NCBI GenBank assembly: GCA_037951165.1
Contig: JBBDHG010000187.1
Span: 2,945,001-3,009,000 of the forward strand
Origin: Lophius americanus
Taxonomy: Eukaryota > Chordata > Actinopteri > Lophiiformes > Lophiidae
Direction: 5' to 3'
DNA length: 64,000 nucleotides
Of the stretch, positions 38,281 to 49,800 are shown in pieces. The notes beneath the pieces are model-generated. The model worked only from the letters and a program-made list of their open reading frames with translations, did not search any database and was not told the DNA's origin. How positions within the stretch are numbered: the stretch's first letter is position 1; each line of letters starts with the position of its first letter. The translations under genes were made by a program, and so were the position numbers.

Positions 38281-38420
38281 TGTTTAGGTTTTGAGGTGGC
38301 ACAGACCACAACCACCGACAAAGTAATTTGCATGTTTTTAAAGCACAAGAGCCCTTTGGATTATGCAAATGATGCATGCAAATAAATAGAGGCAGAAAAA
38401 GGGCTGTTCAAAGTACAACT
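38281..38420. promoter_or_regulatory. candidate enhancer with three POU octamers
   Basis: Octamers ATTTGCAT (38326-38333), ATGCAAAT (38363-38370) and ATGCAAAT (38376-38383) lie within 58 bp. CTTTGG, a SOX-like half, stands 3 bp before the second one. No repeat explains the block. Location is 4.2 kb upstream of the kit start codon. Confidence 0.4.
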
Positions 38421-38789
38421 CTTGAAGGGTAGATAGAATGTGTGCAGCTCAGCTATCTTCTTTTAGTCAGAAACCAACAAATACGATTGAGCCGGTTACA
38501 TTCAATGACTCCAGGTATTTTATGAGTAAACATCAGTGTCATCGATTCCCCGTTATGCAGAGTACTAGTCGGCTGCTATTGGCTGTGGAGGGAGATCCCT
38601 AGCGGGTGTGAAAATGAACATGATGATGTTCGCAGGGTTATCCGTGTTATGAACTGGGGGTGTGACGTTTTACAGATAAGGATATGTAGCAGGCTGATGG
38701 GAACCACTTAAGGACGAGGCAAAAGTCAGAATATCTTAACTTTGTTTATTCCAACTCTGCCTAGGATGGTTATGTTTACACCCATGCTT

Positions 38790-39276
38790 TTGGTTGGTTT
38801 GGACTGGTTGTTTGGTTTATTGGTTTGCATTGGTTTGATTGTTTGGTTGGTTTGGACTGGTTGTTTGGTTTATTGGTTTGCATTGGTTTGATTGTTTGGT
38901 TGGTTTGGACTAGTTGTTTGGTTTATTGGTTTGCATTGGTTTGATTGTTTGGTTGGTTTGGACTGGTTGTTTGGTTTATTGGTTTGCATTGGTTTGATTG
39001 TTTGGTTGGTTTGGACTGGTTGTTTGGTTTATTGGTTTGCATTGGTTTGATTGTTTGGTTGGTTTGGACTAGTTGTTTGGTTTATTGGTTTGCATTGGTT
39101 TGATTGTTTGGTTGGTTTGGACTGGTTGTTTGGTTTATTGGTTTGCATTGGTTTGATTGTTTGGTTGGTTTGGACTAGTTGTTTGGTTTATTGGTTTGCA
39201 TTGGTTTGATTGTTTGGTTGGTTTGGACTGGTTGTTTGGTTTATTGGTTTGCATTGGTTTGATTGTTTGGTTGGTT
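38790..39276 (+). repeat. 53-bp minisatellite, nine units
   Basis: Units begin GGACTGGTTG or GGACTAGTTG at 38801, 38854, 38907, 38960, 39013, 39066, 39119, 39172 and 39225, exactly 53 bp apart. Units are nearly identical except for the G/A difference. The + strand is almost free of C. Confidence 0.95.
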
Positions 39277-39785
39277 CATGGGTTAGGTGAGTTTTTGTGG
39301 TTGGGTAGGTGGTTGTGTGACTGGCTGGTTTGTTGGTTGGGTAGTTTGTTGGTTGGTTGGTTGGTTAGGTGGGTGAGCTGCCGGTTGGTTGGTTCCTTGG
39401 TTTGTTGGTTGGTTAATGGGTTCATCTGTAATTTGGTTGGGTAGTTAGTAGTTTGCTTCATTGATTAGTCGGTGGGTTGGGTGAGTGGTTGGTTGATTCA
39501 ATCGCTGTTTGGTCGTTTTGCTATCTTGTTGGTGGTTGTGTGATTGGCTGGCCTGTTGGTTGGTTGAATTGCAAGTTGTTCAGTTGGTTGATTACATTGT
39601 TGGATGGCTGGTTGGTGTGGTTGCTTACTTATATGCCTGGGTAGTATGTTTGATGGGTAAGTGGTTGGTTGGTTGGCTGGATGGATGGGTGAGTGGTTGG
39701 TTGGCTGGCTGGATGGATGGATGGATGGATGCAACAGAGGTTGGGTGAATGTTTGGTTAGTTGATTGTTGCAGGGAACTGGTTTC
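39277..39785 (+). repeat. degenerate TTGG-rich simple repeat with (GGAT)n
   Basis: GGTTGG-rich strand-biased DNA that continues from the minisatellite. It includes a (GGAT)n run at 39710-39731. Confidence 0.85.
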
Positions 39786-40440
39786 CATGAAACTTTGTGG
39801 GAAGATGGGTCTTGGACCAGAATGTATATTAAGTTTTGGTTTGGATCTGGATGAAGGATTGTATCAAGGATATTGTTTTTCACTGTTTGTAAAATTGCAG
39901 GATGTGGATGAATTTGATATTGGATACAGCTTGACTGACTTAAAGGGCTCTATTACTGTTTGACAGAAATATGGGTTCCAGTTTAGAGTCAGCAATCTTA
40001 TGCAAAGCCATGTAAGGGTTTTCCATGAAACTTGGTGAGATGATGAATATCGGGGAGGGTCCAGGAGTTTTTTTTCCCTCACTTATTAATAATTTTCCCT
40101 AAATAAACAAAAGGCTGGGGTGTGCAGTTTATTGAGTATTATTCTAGTTATTGTTTTAATTTGTTAATTTATTCTCCGCATTCACTGCAAAGATAAATTA
40201 CTTCTCAGGGTCTTTTTGAACTTGTGTTATACTCCTCCCATCAGGAGGAATAGCTATAAACTCAAACTGTATCTAACAATTGTGCAACACTAAGTGCAAC
40301 AACAAGTTAATAAAATACTCACTTACCTTTGAGGAAGTGTGTCAATATTTATGGCTCTATATTCTGTATTTGGCACATAGCTTCTATGCCTTCTTTTACA
40401 TAATCTGACAGCATAAAAAGAGACATAACTTATAACACTT

Positions 40441-40583
40441 TTGATTTTACCATATGGTTTACCCATAAAAGTCCAGAGTGTACGATGTGATCACAGCAGG
40501 GATGAGGCCTGTCATAAACCTACATAGCAATAAACCTGCTGCAGTACTGCTTATATCATAAAGAACACCTGTCTTCATAAAAA
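40441..40583 (+). repeat. direct repeat, copy A
   Basis: Shares most bases with 41179-41328, including GATGTGATCACAGCAGG, GCCTGTCATAAACCTACATA and ACACCTGTCTTCATAAAA. Confidence 0.85.
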
Positions 40584-41178
40584 GCTTAAATTTATTTGCT
40601 GTCAATGTGTATGCCGCAACAGAAAAAAGTAGTCTGGAGGGTGAATTTAAAAAAAAAACAGATCATGACTTTGTATGTGTGCCAGTGTTGAGAAGAAATA
40701 TCACCAGAATACAGTAACAGAAAAGGAATGTCCTACCATGTCTAATCATAAATAAATCAAGCTTAACAATTCATAAAATTGATCTACACCTCAGGAAATG
40801 GAGGCACTGAAAACAATTTTTCACAATGCTGCATATTCATCATGTGAAAAAGCAGTCGGGAAGTTGAATAAAAAACTAGACTGTACAAAGAGAGCCTTTT
40901 AATATCCTGCTCAACTGTTTGGTTGAGCACATTCGGAGTTCACTGTTTTTATCGAAAAATGTGTCAAATGTGACTGAACCTTTTTATTATATGACCCATA
41001 TGCTAAAGAGTACGGGAGCAAGGACAGAGCCTTGGGGGACGCCACATGGACGCTAAGGAGGAGGCATTAAGCATCTCTATAAAGAAAGTTTTATTCGATA
41101 AGTAGGATTTCTTTTGGCTTATTAAAGCAAGTGAGGAATCTCTAAAGAGAATTATGTAACGTGATACAACCAACTCTC

Positions 41179-41328
41179 TTGACTTTACATGTGGTTTCCC
41201 CATAAAAGCCAAGAGTGTGCGATGTGATCACAGCAGGACTGACGCCTGTCATAAACCTACATAGCGATACAGCTGCATTAAAGCTGCACTACTGCTTATA
41301 TCATAATGAACACCTGTCTTCATAAAAG
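41179..41328 (+). repeat. direct repeat, copy B
   Basis: Counterpart of 40441-40583, about 740 bp downstream and inside the second TIR-bounded element. Confidence 0.85.
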
Positions 41329-41339
41329 GGTTATGTTGT

Positions 41340-41450
41340 ATATCAACGACACTAGGGGGAGGTTTATCTCTGAAAGATTTGGGGCCATAATCTCTCAACC
41401 GTTTGATTTAGTCCACATTTGGTGAGTACGAATCGCCTCGAGAAGAGCCG
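41340..41450. repeat. copy of an unclassified dispersed repeat
   Basis: CATAATCTCTCAACCGTTTG, ATTTAGTCCACATTTGGTGA and TACGAATCGCCTCGAG align with 34970-35040. Confidence 0.4.
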
Positions 41451-42240
41451 AATGGTTTCTAAAAGCATGTTTTACAAATGGGTTGAGCTGATGTAATGAA
41501 AATTGACTATTTTCAATGAATTACAAAATTTCATTCATTCCAAATCCATGTTTAGAACAAGCTTGACCAAATGATTTGTCATTTTATGATAAATCTAAGA
41601 TAGAAAGTCCAAGAAATTAAATTAATAAATGCCCAAAAGTAATACATTGAGTAATGAAATTATGGTTAGCCATATTTCTTTTTTCTTTAGTGAGGACATT
41701 AAAGGGTTAATGAACTCAAAAGATTACTTTCAACTGATAATGCTCATTAAATCAATTAATTATTAAATCAGGCTCCAAAATATTAAATTTTATTTAACTT
41801 TTTCTAGTTGAGATCATTGCTTCAAGTTCTATAAAACGTAAGTGTCTTTTTAAAGTGCATGAATACTTCCCAAAAGTTGTTGTTTTTTTTAAAAAAAGAA
41901 GAAAAAAAGGAAATTCCAGATTAGAAAATTGGTTCAAACATTTTTCAAAAAACTTTTCTTTTGCTGTTTAACTGTAAAATATATATATGTATTCAATTTA
42001 AAATCTAGACAGAATAGTACAAATAAAAAAAACCTGAATTGAATTGTGTGTCACCAGTGAATAAAAATGACAGTTTAGTTCTGGACTGTGAATAAGAAGC
42101 GATAAGAAGCAACATCACCAGTAGAAGAAGGCAGAGGAAAAATGATTACCTTACAGCTTTCGTTCGGAAATGAATGAAGTTTAATGCTAAACAGAATGGA
42201 GCCACACGTCAGGAATTAAAGACACTGAACACAATATTTG

Positions 42241-42480
42241 AGAACAGCTCAACGAGACATGTGATAGCCTCGAGCGTCCTGCGCCCGGGCTTCCATTGTC
42301 GGGAAGCGGACATACAGTAGGTTCCAAACACCTCCCTCTATGTGCGTGTGAGTGAAGCGTGAGTTAATAGGCTCCACCATTGGCTCATAGGAGCGTGCTA
42401 TTGACGCCACAGTCAGTTAGAGATACCTGGTCTGCACGCACCGTCCCCTCTGGCGCGCTCCGGGAGAAGAGCATGTTTGC
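42241..42480 (+). promoter_or_regulatory. kit promoter region
   Basis: A CpG-containing, GC-richer stretch directly upstream of the first kit exon. It has an E-box of the MITF type (CATGTGA, 42258-42264), an inverted CCAAT box (ATTGG, 42379-42383) and no TATA box at a clear position. The transcription start cannot be fixed from sequence and is probably between 42400 and 42480. Confidence 0.5.
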
Positions 42481-42544
42481 GGACGGGGAAGGACTGCTGC
42501 TGCCGCGTTCCGTACTCAGCATCTGTGCCTTTGAACACTTGTGA
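42473..42544 (+). other. upstream ORF 1 in kit leader
   Basis: ATG with 23 codons then TGA, in the presumed 5' leader. The peptide is not recognised. It counts only if transcription starts upstream of 42473. Confidence 0.3.
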
Positions 42545-42625
42545 GTCCACTTGCCTCAACGCAGCCGGCGAGAAGAGATACCTCCTCCTCTACACCGATC
42601 CTGGCTCACCTTCACAGCTAAACCC

Positions 42626-42634
42626 ATGGAATAA
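42626..42634 (+). other. two-codon upstream ORF overlapping the kit start
   Basis: ATG GAA TAA, whose last base is the first base of the kit ATG (TAATG overlap). It could allow termination-reinitiation. Confidence 0.4.
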
Positions 42635-42691
42635 TGACTATGGAATACCACTGGATACTGCTGTCTGTCTTTTTATTAACCTTCCACTCAG
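42634..42691 (+). CDS. kita: kit exon 1, signal peptide
   Basis: MTMEYHWILLSVFLLTFHS is a typical signal sequence. A second in-frame ATG at 42640 has the stronger context (A at -3, G at +4), so translation may begin two codons later. Ends in phase 1 before gtaaga. Confidence 0.85.
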
Positions 42692-45600
42692 GTAAGACGC
42701 GCACTTGATGCGCCAGTTTACGCGCAGCGTGTTTACTTATTTAAAACCTCCGCTCCTCTCTCTCTCTCTCCACCTCATAGCAGCCCAGTATGTTATTAAA
42801 CATAATCCATATTATAGTGGCGTAAGGTGCCCCGTGTCGACTTTATGATGCGTTTATTCGCAGTTTCTTCTTCGTTCTGGTGCAACTGTGAGCGTCAACC
42901 TGAAGTCTCTGAAACCTGAGGAGGAAAGTAGATACTTTGGCTGAAGATCTGAAAGCGGACGTGCTGCATTAATGGGTTAGGGTTAGAATGTCTCGTTCGG
43001 AGATCAGTTTGCTATTAATAACATAAAAAAGTGTCCAAAGATTGGAAGTATTGCAGGATGCTGGAGCACGAGAGGGACTATTTGCGCGTGTTCCGCTCGG
43101 TGAAGGCGGCAGGTTGATGCGGGTTTTTGTCCTGCGCTCAGCCTCAGACAACCGTCGTGGAGAATTCGGTGGCTGCTTTAGAAGGCAAGGAAACGAGCTG
43201 CAGCGAAACGTACAACTTGTTGGATAAATGTCGCCATGCTTTGTATTAGCAACAGAGTCCAAAAGGCTGAGTCCAAAAAACTATTTTATGGAGTTTATTT
43301 TCATTGCATTTCTTACACTTTATAATTCTAAATGGGATTTTCTTATCATGCAACTCTTTATTGAAGTCATCTTTCTTTTTTCTCGTTGGGTTTCCCGGTG
43401 GAATAATTACCGGGCAGGCTGTTCAGGCAAACTGCAATCGATCCATCTTTGCAGGAACAAGTGCTGCTGTTTGCGCTCCTCTGTGCATCTGCAACACACC
43501 CCACACTTCTCTGCACGTATTTCCAGTCGCTTATGGTCTCTTATTTTGAGTTCATGGCTAGAAACATCCACTTTGTAGTAATTAGGGAATTCAATGACTC
43601 CCAAAACTCTCAGCAATGTGCAAATCCTTAATTATCATGTGAGGAAATTAAGCGCACCATGGGTTCTTCTTTAATCCCTTTTACGCGGGACAGAGAACTG
43701 ATTATACCATGTTTACTTGTGATGACTTAATAAATAAATGAAGAAGTTAAGGAATGGAGAAAGTGTTGATCCATCTCTTTTCCTTGTTTATAAGGGTATC
43801 TTTACTTTAAATTCCACTGTTGTTGACCTAATATTTACCCACAGACACACAGGCTCTCCAATCACAGGCAGGTAGCATTATCAGCATTATCAACAAAGGT
43901 GTCTGTAAATATACACATCTCCTTATAGAGATACACCTTGTTTGCCGTTCTGTGATTTTAACCAATTTAAACATTTCAGATGTAAAGCCACCTCCATTTT
44001 TCTATTTTTTTTACTGGACGTTAGGGTTGATAACTGGCTTCATGTGAAGTGGTGAGCCTAGACTCAGCGAGGCCCCAGGCAAAAAAAAGGTCCTGACCCC
44101 TAGCCGTTCTCATCCCCCTCGCCTCCTCCGATGACAAAAAATTGACAGAACCATAACAATTGTGTTTGGTTTTTAGATAACGTAAATTAAAAATCCGCCC
44201 CTAAAGACATCTGCATTTCAAATAAAGGAGGCACATTGCTCAACAAGAAGGAACCCACCGGGGGACTTGGGGGCTTCCTGTGAGGGGTGCATTCCTCATG
44301 TTCTCCCCATGTTGCAGTATAGTGGGAACCTGGTGACTCTAAATTCTCTGTCAGTGTGAAGTTGAGTAGTGTTGGCACTGTGAAGAACTGCGCTCCAAAA
44401 ATTTGCCCTTTTAATGCAAATTCATTCATTTTGGGCTTCTCTCGGTATTAAGTAACGACTTCGGGCTAACATTGTATACTTTGGCTCGGGTCAGTATAAT
44501 TCGATTAAACCAATTTTGCTTTATTATAAATACCCCTCCAAAAGTGAGTTTTTCTCAATTGTTAGAGTTAAAAAGTTAACAACAGAAACGCTAAGTGCTG
44601 AAAAATGATCTGGAAACACTTTCCATAATTTAAGTAATGCAGAGATTGACCTGCCGAGTGCAAAAAATGTGAAGAGTAACTGTCATTTCCATTTCCATGC
44701 AGTGGACACAAAACGAGACAAATAAACGGTGTCTTGATCCTATCAGTTCATGCAAACTCAATTTAATCATGTAGAAAGTTAAGTCGTTGAATTTCTTGCA
44801 AGTCCTTTTTGATTCAATCAGGTTTATCTTACAAAAATGAAATGATTTAATAAATGATACAATCAACCTTCTATACGATTTAACAGCCAGCTAATTTCCA
44901 TTTTTCTGAGTGTGGCGACTCGTACGGGATGTAATTCGCCTCTCACCTACTCAGCTTGGATAGGCTCCAGCATATATGAAATCAAGTTTGGCCATTTGGT
45001 CTGAATGATCATCATTAGTTCTGTTTTAAGTTACTTGAAGAAAACATTATTGCAAAATTACAGTGAATCAGTATCAAAGCAACCAAAAATGTGACCACCT
45101 CATAGTGGTTAGACCAAAGAAACTACTTAGGGATGATGTTTTTTCAAAAAACTTTTAGCCACTAGGGACACTCAGAAAACCAATTAATCTTTGGTTATTT
45201 TATTTTTTTCAAGAATAAAAAATGATCCGAAAGGATATTTCCCACAAAGCGTTACTGCAGGATAACCACGTGTAGAATGACTTTAGTGTGACTACATTGC
45301 GTAAGATCAAAGTTATATACTGTGTATTTCTTTGTACTATCTATCCTTATAAGCTTTGCAGAAGGTGCATGACAAAGTATTAAAGTTATCAGAATAGTTA
45401 AGAAGTAGACTATTACCCTCTACATCAAGGCTGCGCTCGGGATCCAGAATTGGCCCGGGGCCGCCAGTCAGCGTCCCTCCTTGCGCTCTGGTCTGACAGC
45501 CAGCTGCACATAGAAACCAGTGTTATTCATTGAGCTGTGAGGACAGCTTGTTTTGATGAAAACAGTGATTCAGCTTGTTGTTTACCACAACATGATATTG

Positions 45601-46243
45601 AGGAGTTATTGTATGTCTTTAGACATACAGAGTTCCATGGAAAGTAATGAACGGTTTTGGCGCTGCAACATGAAGCTCAGCAGGTTAAACAAGTAAAATT
45701 TATGGGTGAAGGTGACAATTGGAAGTACAAGAAAATGCATCAATGGAAAGAAAAACTGCATGTGGCATTATGAATAAGGTCACTCCACTTCACTCCACGC
45801 CTCATGGACCTTTTTTGCTGGTTTCTCCCGAGGGCCACACAAAGTACTGAGTCTGAGTCAAACTCTGTTTGTAATATCTCAACTCTGCATATCACAAGAT
45901 AGCTCTGTTTGTCATGAATGTATGTGTTTGTATGTATGTTTGTATGTATGTGTGTGTGTACGTATATATGTATGTATGTGTGTATGTGTATATGTATGTA
46001 TGTGTGTGTTTGTATATATGTGTGTGTATGTATGTGTATGTATGAATGTATGTTTGAATGTATGTAAGTATGTATTTGTGTGTATGGATGTATGTACGTG
46101 TGTATGTATGTTTGTAGCTTTGTATGTATGTATGTATGTGTGTGTGTGTATGTATGTTTGTATGTATGTTTGTATGTATGTATGTGTATGTGTATGTGTG
46201 TGTATATATGTATGTGTGTGTTTGTGTATGTATGTATGTTTGT

Positions 46244-46283
<40 letters not shown>

Positions 46284-46309
46284 CGTGTATGTATGTATGT
46301 ATGTATGTA

Positions 46310-46356
<47 letters not shown>

Positions 46357-46504
46357 CGTGTATGTATGTATGTATGTATGTATGTATGTGTGTGTATGTA
46401 TGTATGTATGTCGTGTATGTATGTATGTATGTATGTATGTATGTGTGTGTATGTATGTATGTATATCGTGTATGTATGTATGTATGTATGTATGTATGTA
46501 TGTA

Positions 46505-46535
<31 letters not shown>

Positions 46536-46776
46536 CGTGTATGTATGTATGTATGTGTGTGTGTGTGTGAATGTATGTATGTCGTGTATGTATGTATGTA
46601 TGTATGTATGTATGTGTGTGTATGTATGTATGTATGTCGTGTATGTATTTATGTATGTATGTATGTGTATGTATGTATGTATGTATGTATGTATGTATGT
46701 ATGTATGTATGTATGTATGTATGTCTGTGTATGTGTGTGTGTGTATGTATGTCGTGTATGTATGTATGTATGTATG

Positions 46777-46815
<39 letters not shown>

Positions 46816-49800
46816 ATGTATGTATGTGGTGTATGTATGTATGTATGTGGTGTATGTATGTATGTATGTATGTATGTATGTATGTATGTATGTATGTATG
46901 TATGTATGTATGTGTGTGTGTGTATGTATGTATGTATGTATGTGTGTGTGTCGTGTATGTATGTATGTATGTATGTATGTATGTATGTATGTCGTGTATG
47001 TATGTATGTATGTATGTATGTATGTATGTCGTGTATGCATGTATGTATGTATGTATGTATGTCGTGTATGCATGTATGTATGTATGTATGTATGTCGTGT
47101 ATGTATGTATGTATGTATGTATGTATGTATGTCGTGTATGTATGTATGTATGTATGTATGTTGTGTATGCATGTATGTATGTATGTATGTATGTATGTAT
47201 GTATGTATGTATGTATGTATGTATGTATGTGTGTGTGTATGTATGTATGTATGTATGTATGTATGTGTGTGTGTCGTGTATGTATGTATGTATGTATGTA
47301 TGTATGTATGTCGTGTATGTATGTATGTATGTATGTATGTATGTATGTCGTGTATGCATGTATGTATGTATGTATGTATGTCGTGTATGCATGTATGTAT
47401 GTATGTATGTATGTCGTGCATGTATGTATGTATGTATGCATGTATGTATGTATGTATGTATGTCGTGTATGTATGTATGTATGTATGTATGTATGTGTGT
47501 GTATGTATGTATGTATGTATGTATGTATGTATGTATGTATGTATGTATGTCGTGTATGCATGTATGTATGTATGTATGTATGTATGTATGTATGTGTGTG
47601 TATGTATGTATGTATGTATGTATGTATGTATGTATGTATGTATGTGTGTGTGTCGTGTCTGTATGTATGTAATTATGTATGTATGTATGTATGTATGTAT
47701 GTATGTCGTGTATGTATGTTTGTATGTATGTCGTGTATGTATGTATGTATGTATGTATGTATGTATGTATGGAGTAAGCTGCTTTGACAGCCTGTCTTAC
47801 TACCGATAGAAGCGAAGCCACGGCTCTATTATGGCATCATGGTGGTCTTGAAACATCAGGAAGAAATCTAGAGCCCCACATCAGCGGAGAGTTTTCAGTT
47901 TCCGTCTGTGCAGGATGAACTTTACAAGTATTACATTGGTAGTCAGAATATAAATGCTCAGTCTGCTCATTGTCACTTTAGAGAAAAGTGACTCTCAAAC
48001 GATCGATTACCATGCGTGCTATTCTGACTTTTATAATTATTACTGTCTTAGACAGTGTGGTTCTCAAGTTGGGGGTCTGGACTCAATTTGGGTCCCAACG
48101 ATAAATCTATGTTGTATAAAAAGACTGAAGGATAGTTAGCACCAACCACCGTGTCGCCACCGCCATGCATGACTCTTCTGTTGGCTAAAATCAGCATGCT
48201 TGATATTTAATGGATTCCTCTTGTTCTTCTTAAACCTTAAAAGTTGTGAGAAACAATGCTGTTTGAAAAGGTAAAAGGTCAACGCATTACTTTACAGTCC
48301 AACTGATGAAAATACATCTGAAAGCAAACAGCAATAAAAGAACAGTTACATCAGTCAGGAACAAACTATAGTCAGAATGAAAGTCCATCATCGGGCAAGA
48401 AGGCAATTCAATTAAACAATGAGAATAAAAACTTACAAAAAGAACAGGAAAAGCATTTATAAGTGCAATGACAGTTAAAACCAATGAGGTCATTAATGAG
48501 GTCAAGCTGAAGTTTGGTCGGAGAAAATCCCAAATGTGTTGGGGGTCAGTAGAAAGAAAATCTGAATGAAGTTTTGGCACCCTCGTCACTGATCAAGTGC
48601 AACGACTGCCAACATCCAGGAAAGCAGGGTGGAGAGAAAGAGGCGGAGCTTTGGTGAAATAACTTCATCGAGTAATAAAAAGAAGTGGTGCTAATGCAGG
48701 TAGACCAGTTTTCTTATAAAGTTATGGGGCTCAGCAAAGCAGTGCTGGATTTCAATGCGGAGTGAGCTACAGTTTTGAGAGTGGAACTGCCGACCCATAA
48801 ATAACATCCCTGTAGACCAGTGGAGAAAGGAAGTCTGCTTCAACAGTTCTTTTTCTCATAAATGAAAAAAGGACCAAACTTGTTTCGAAAAGGTAAATCC
48901 CTTTTCAGTCGCAGCTTTGCCAACAGCGTGTCAACACAGTTAGTTACAGTTTATAGTCATCCTCACTGAAAATGTCAAGACATTTGTAATGTTGCACTCA
49001 ACTCTATTATGATGTTATCGACAGAATCGCTTTGGAGACTTTCATGGTCTATATTTCTTCTATTTTTTTTCTTAAACAAGGCCTGTTTTGTATTTGCAGT
49101 GTTCGGGGAGAGTTTCAGATGATGGCGTTGTTTTTAATGGAGCTTAGATGATGAATGCAGATGTAGAGTTGAAGGCTGAGTAGGATAACGAATCCTCACA
49201 TTTGCATAAAGATCAGGTCACTATTGTGTAATGTAGAAGTGACGATGATTATGTGAACGGGGAACAAAACCGGAGCCAGGACAGAACCTCTGTGAAAAGC
49301 TTGATTTTAACAAATATTAAATGAATGGAAATGGTAGCGCCGTGCTTTTTGTTGTTTAAAGCTGAGACAATATCACTGAGAAGTCTCCAATGAGGCGCTT
49401 TGCCGGACCCTAAAACCGGGCTGAAAAGGAGTTAATAGGACTGCTGGGACCAACATGACCACTCTCAAACATCAGAGAAGATGGGTTGTAAGCATATAGA
49501 CAGGTAGAGGACTGATTTGACAATTTCCCAGAATTTACTGGGGTCGTATGATGAGTGTTTTAAAAAGTTCAACAGTGGCAAGGGTCTTTAATGCATCTAA
49601 CAGAGTCCATGCTTGATTCTGGAATAGACTAAGGCAGAAATCTCAGCTGTGTGCCAGGGACCGGAGCTACGTCTGGTTCTTATTTTTTTAAATGGTGCCT
49701 GTTTGTTTTAAAAAGAGATTAAGGGTTTGGGATTAGTCTACACCAACGGTCATTAAAAACCTAATCACTAAATTCTTAACTTACTTTTAAGTGTTGTGTG

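Larger units (their letters stand above)
40895..41706. repeat. TIR-bounded element, copy 2 (about 812 bp)
   Basis: Left end CCTTTTAATATCCTGC differs at 3 of 16 bases from copy 1. Right end GAGGACATTAAAGGG is exact and is followed by TTAA. On the minus strand the inside encodes a CGVPQGSVLAPVLFSIW fragment, homologous to that in copy 1. It also contains direct repeat copy B. Confidence 0.55.
8812..42240. other. pdgfra-kit intergenic region
   Basis: About 33 kb with no ORF that I can relate to a known protein other than transposon relics. Repeats and candidate regulatory sites are listed separately. I see nothing recognisable in about 9.06-10.02, 10.5-11.0, 14.45-16.6, 16.7-18.1, 19.53-21.2, 21.5-24.7, 26.5-28.6, 31.7-32.9, 33.25-34.7 and 37.65-38.25 kb. 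The region probably contains cis-regulatory DNA for both receptors, but that is inferred from position. Confidence 0.6.

Noticed and set aside
39157..39788. Trp/Leu/Gly-rich and Pro/Thr/Asn-rich ORFs
   Set aside because: Products of the 53-bp and TTGG repeats; 53 is not a multiple of 3, so the frame changes each unit.
45892..47821. Open frames of up to 621 codons on both strands
   Set aside because: They are translations of the TATG/TGTG repeat, consisting only of Cys-Met-Tyr-Val or His-Ile-Thr-Tyr periodic text, open in several frames at once.
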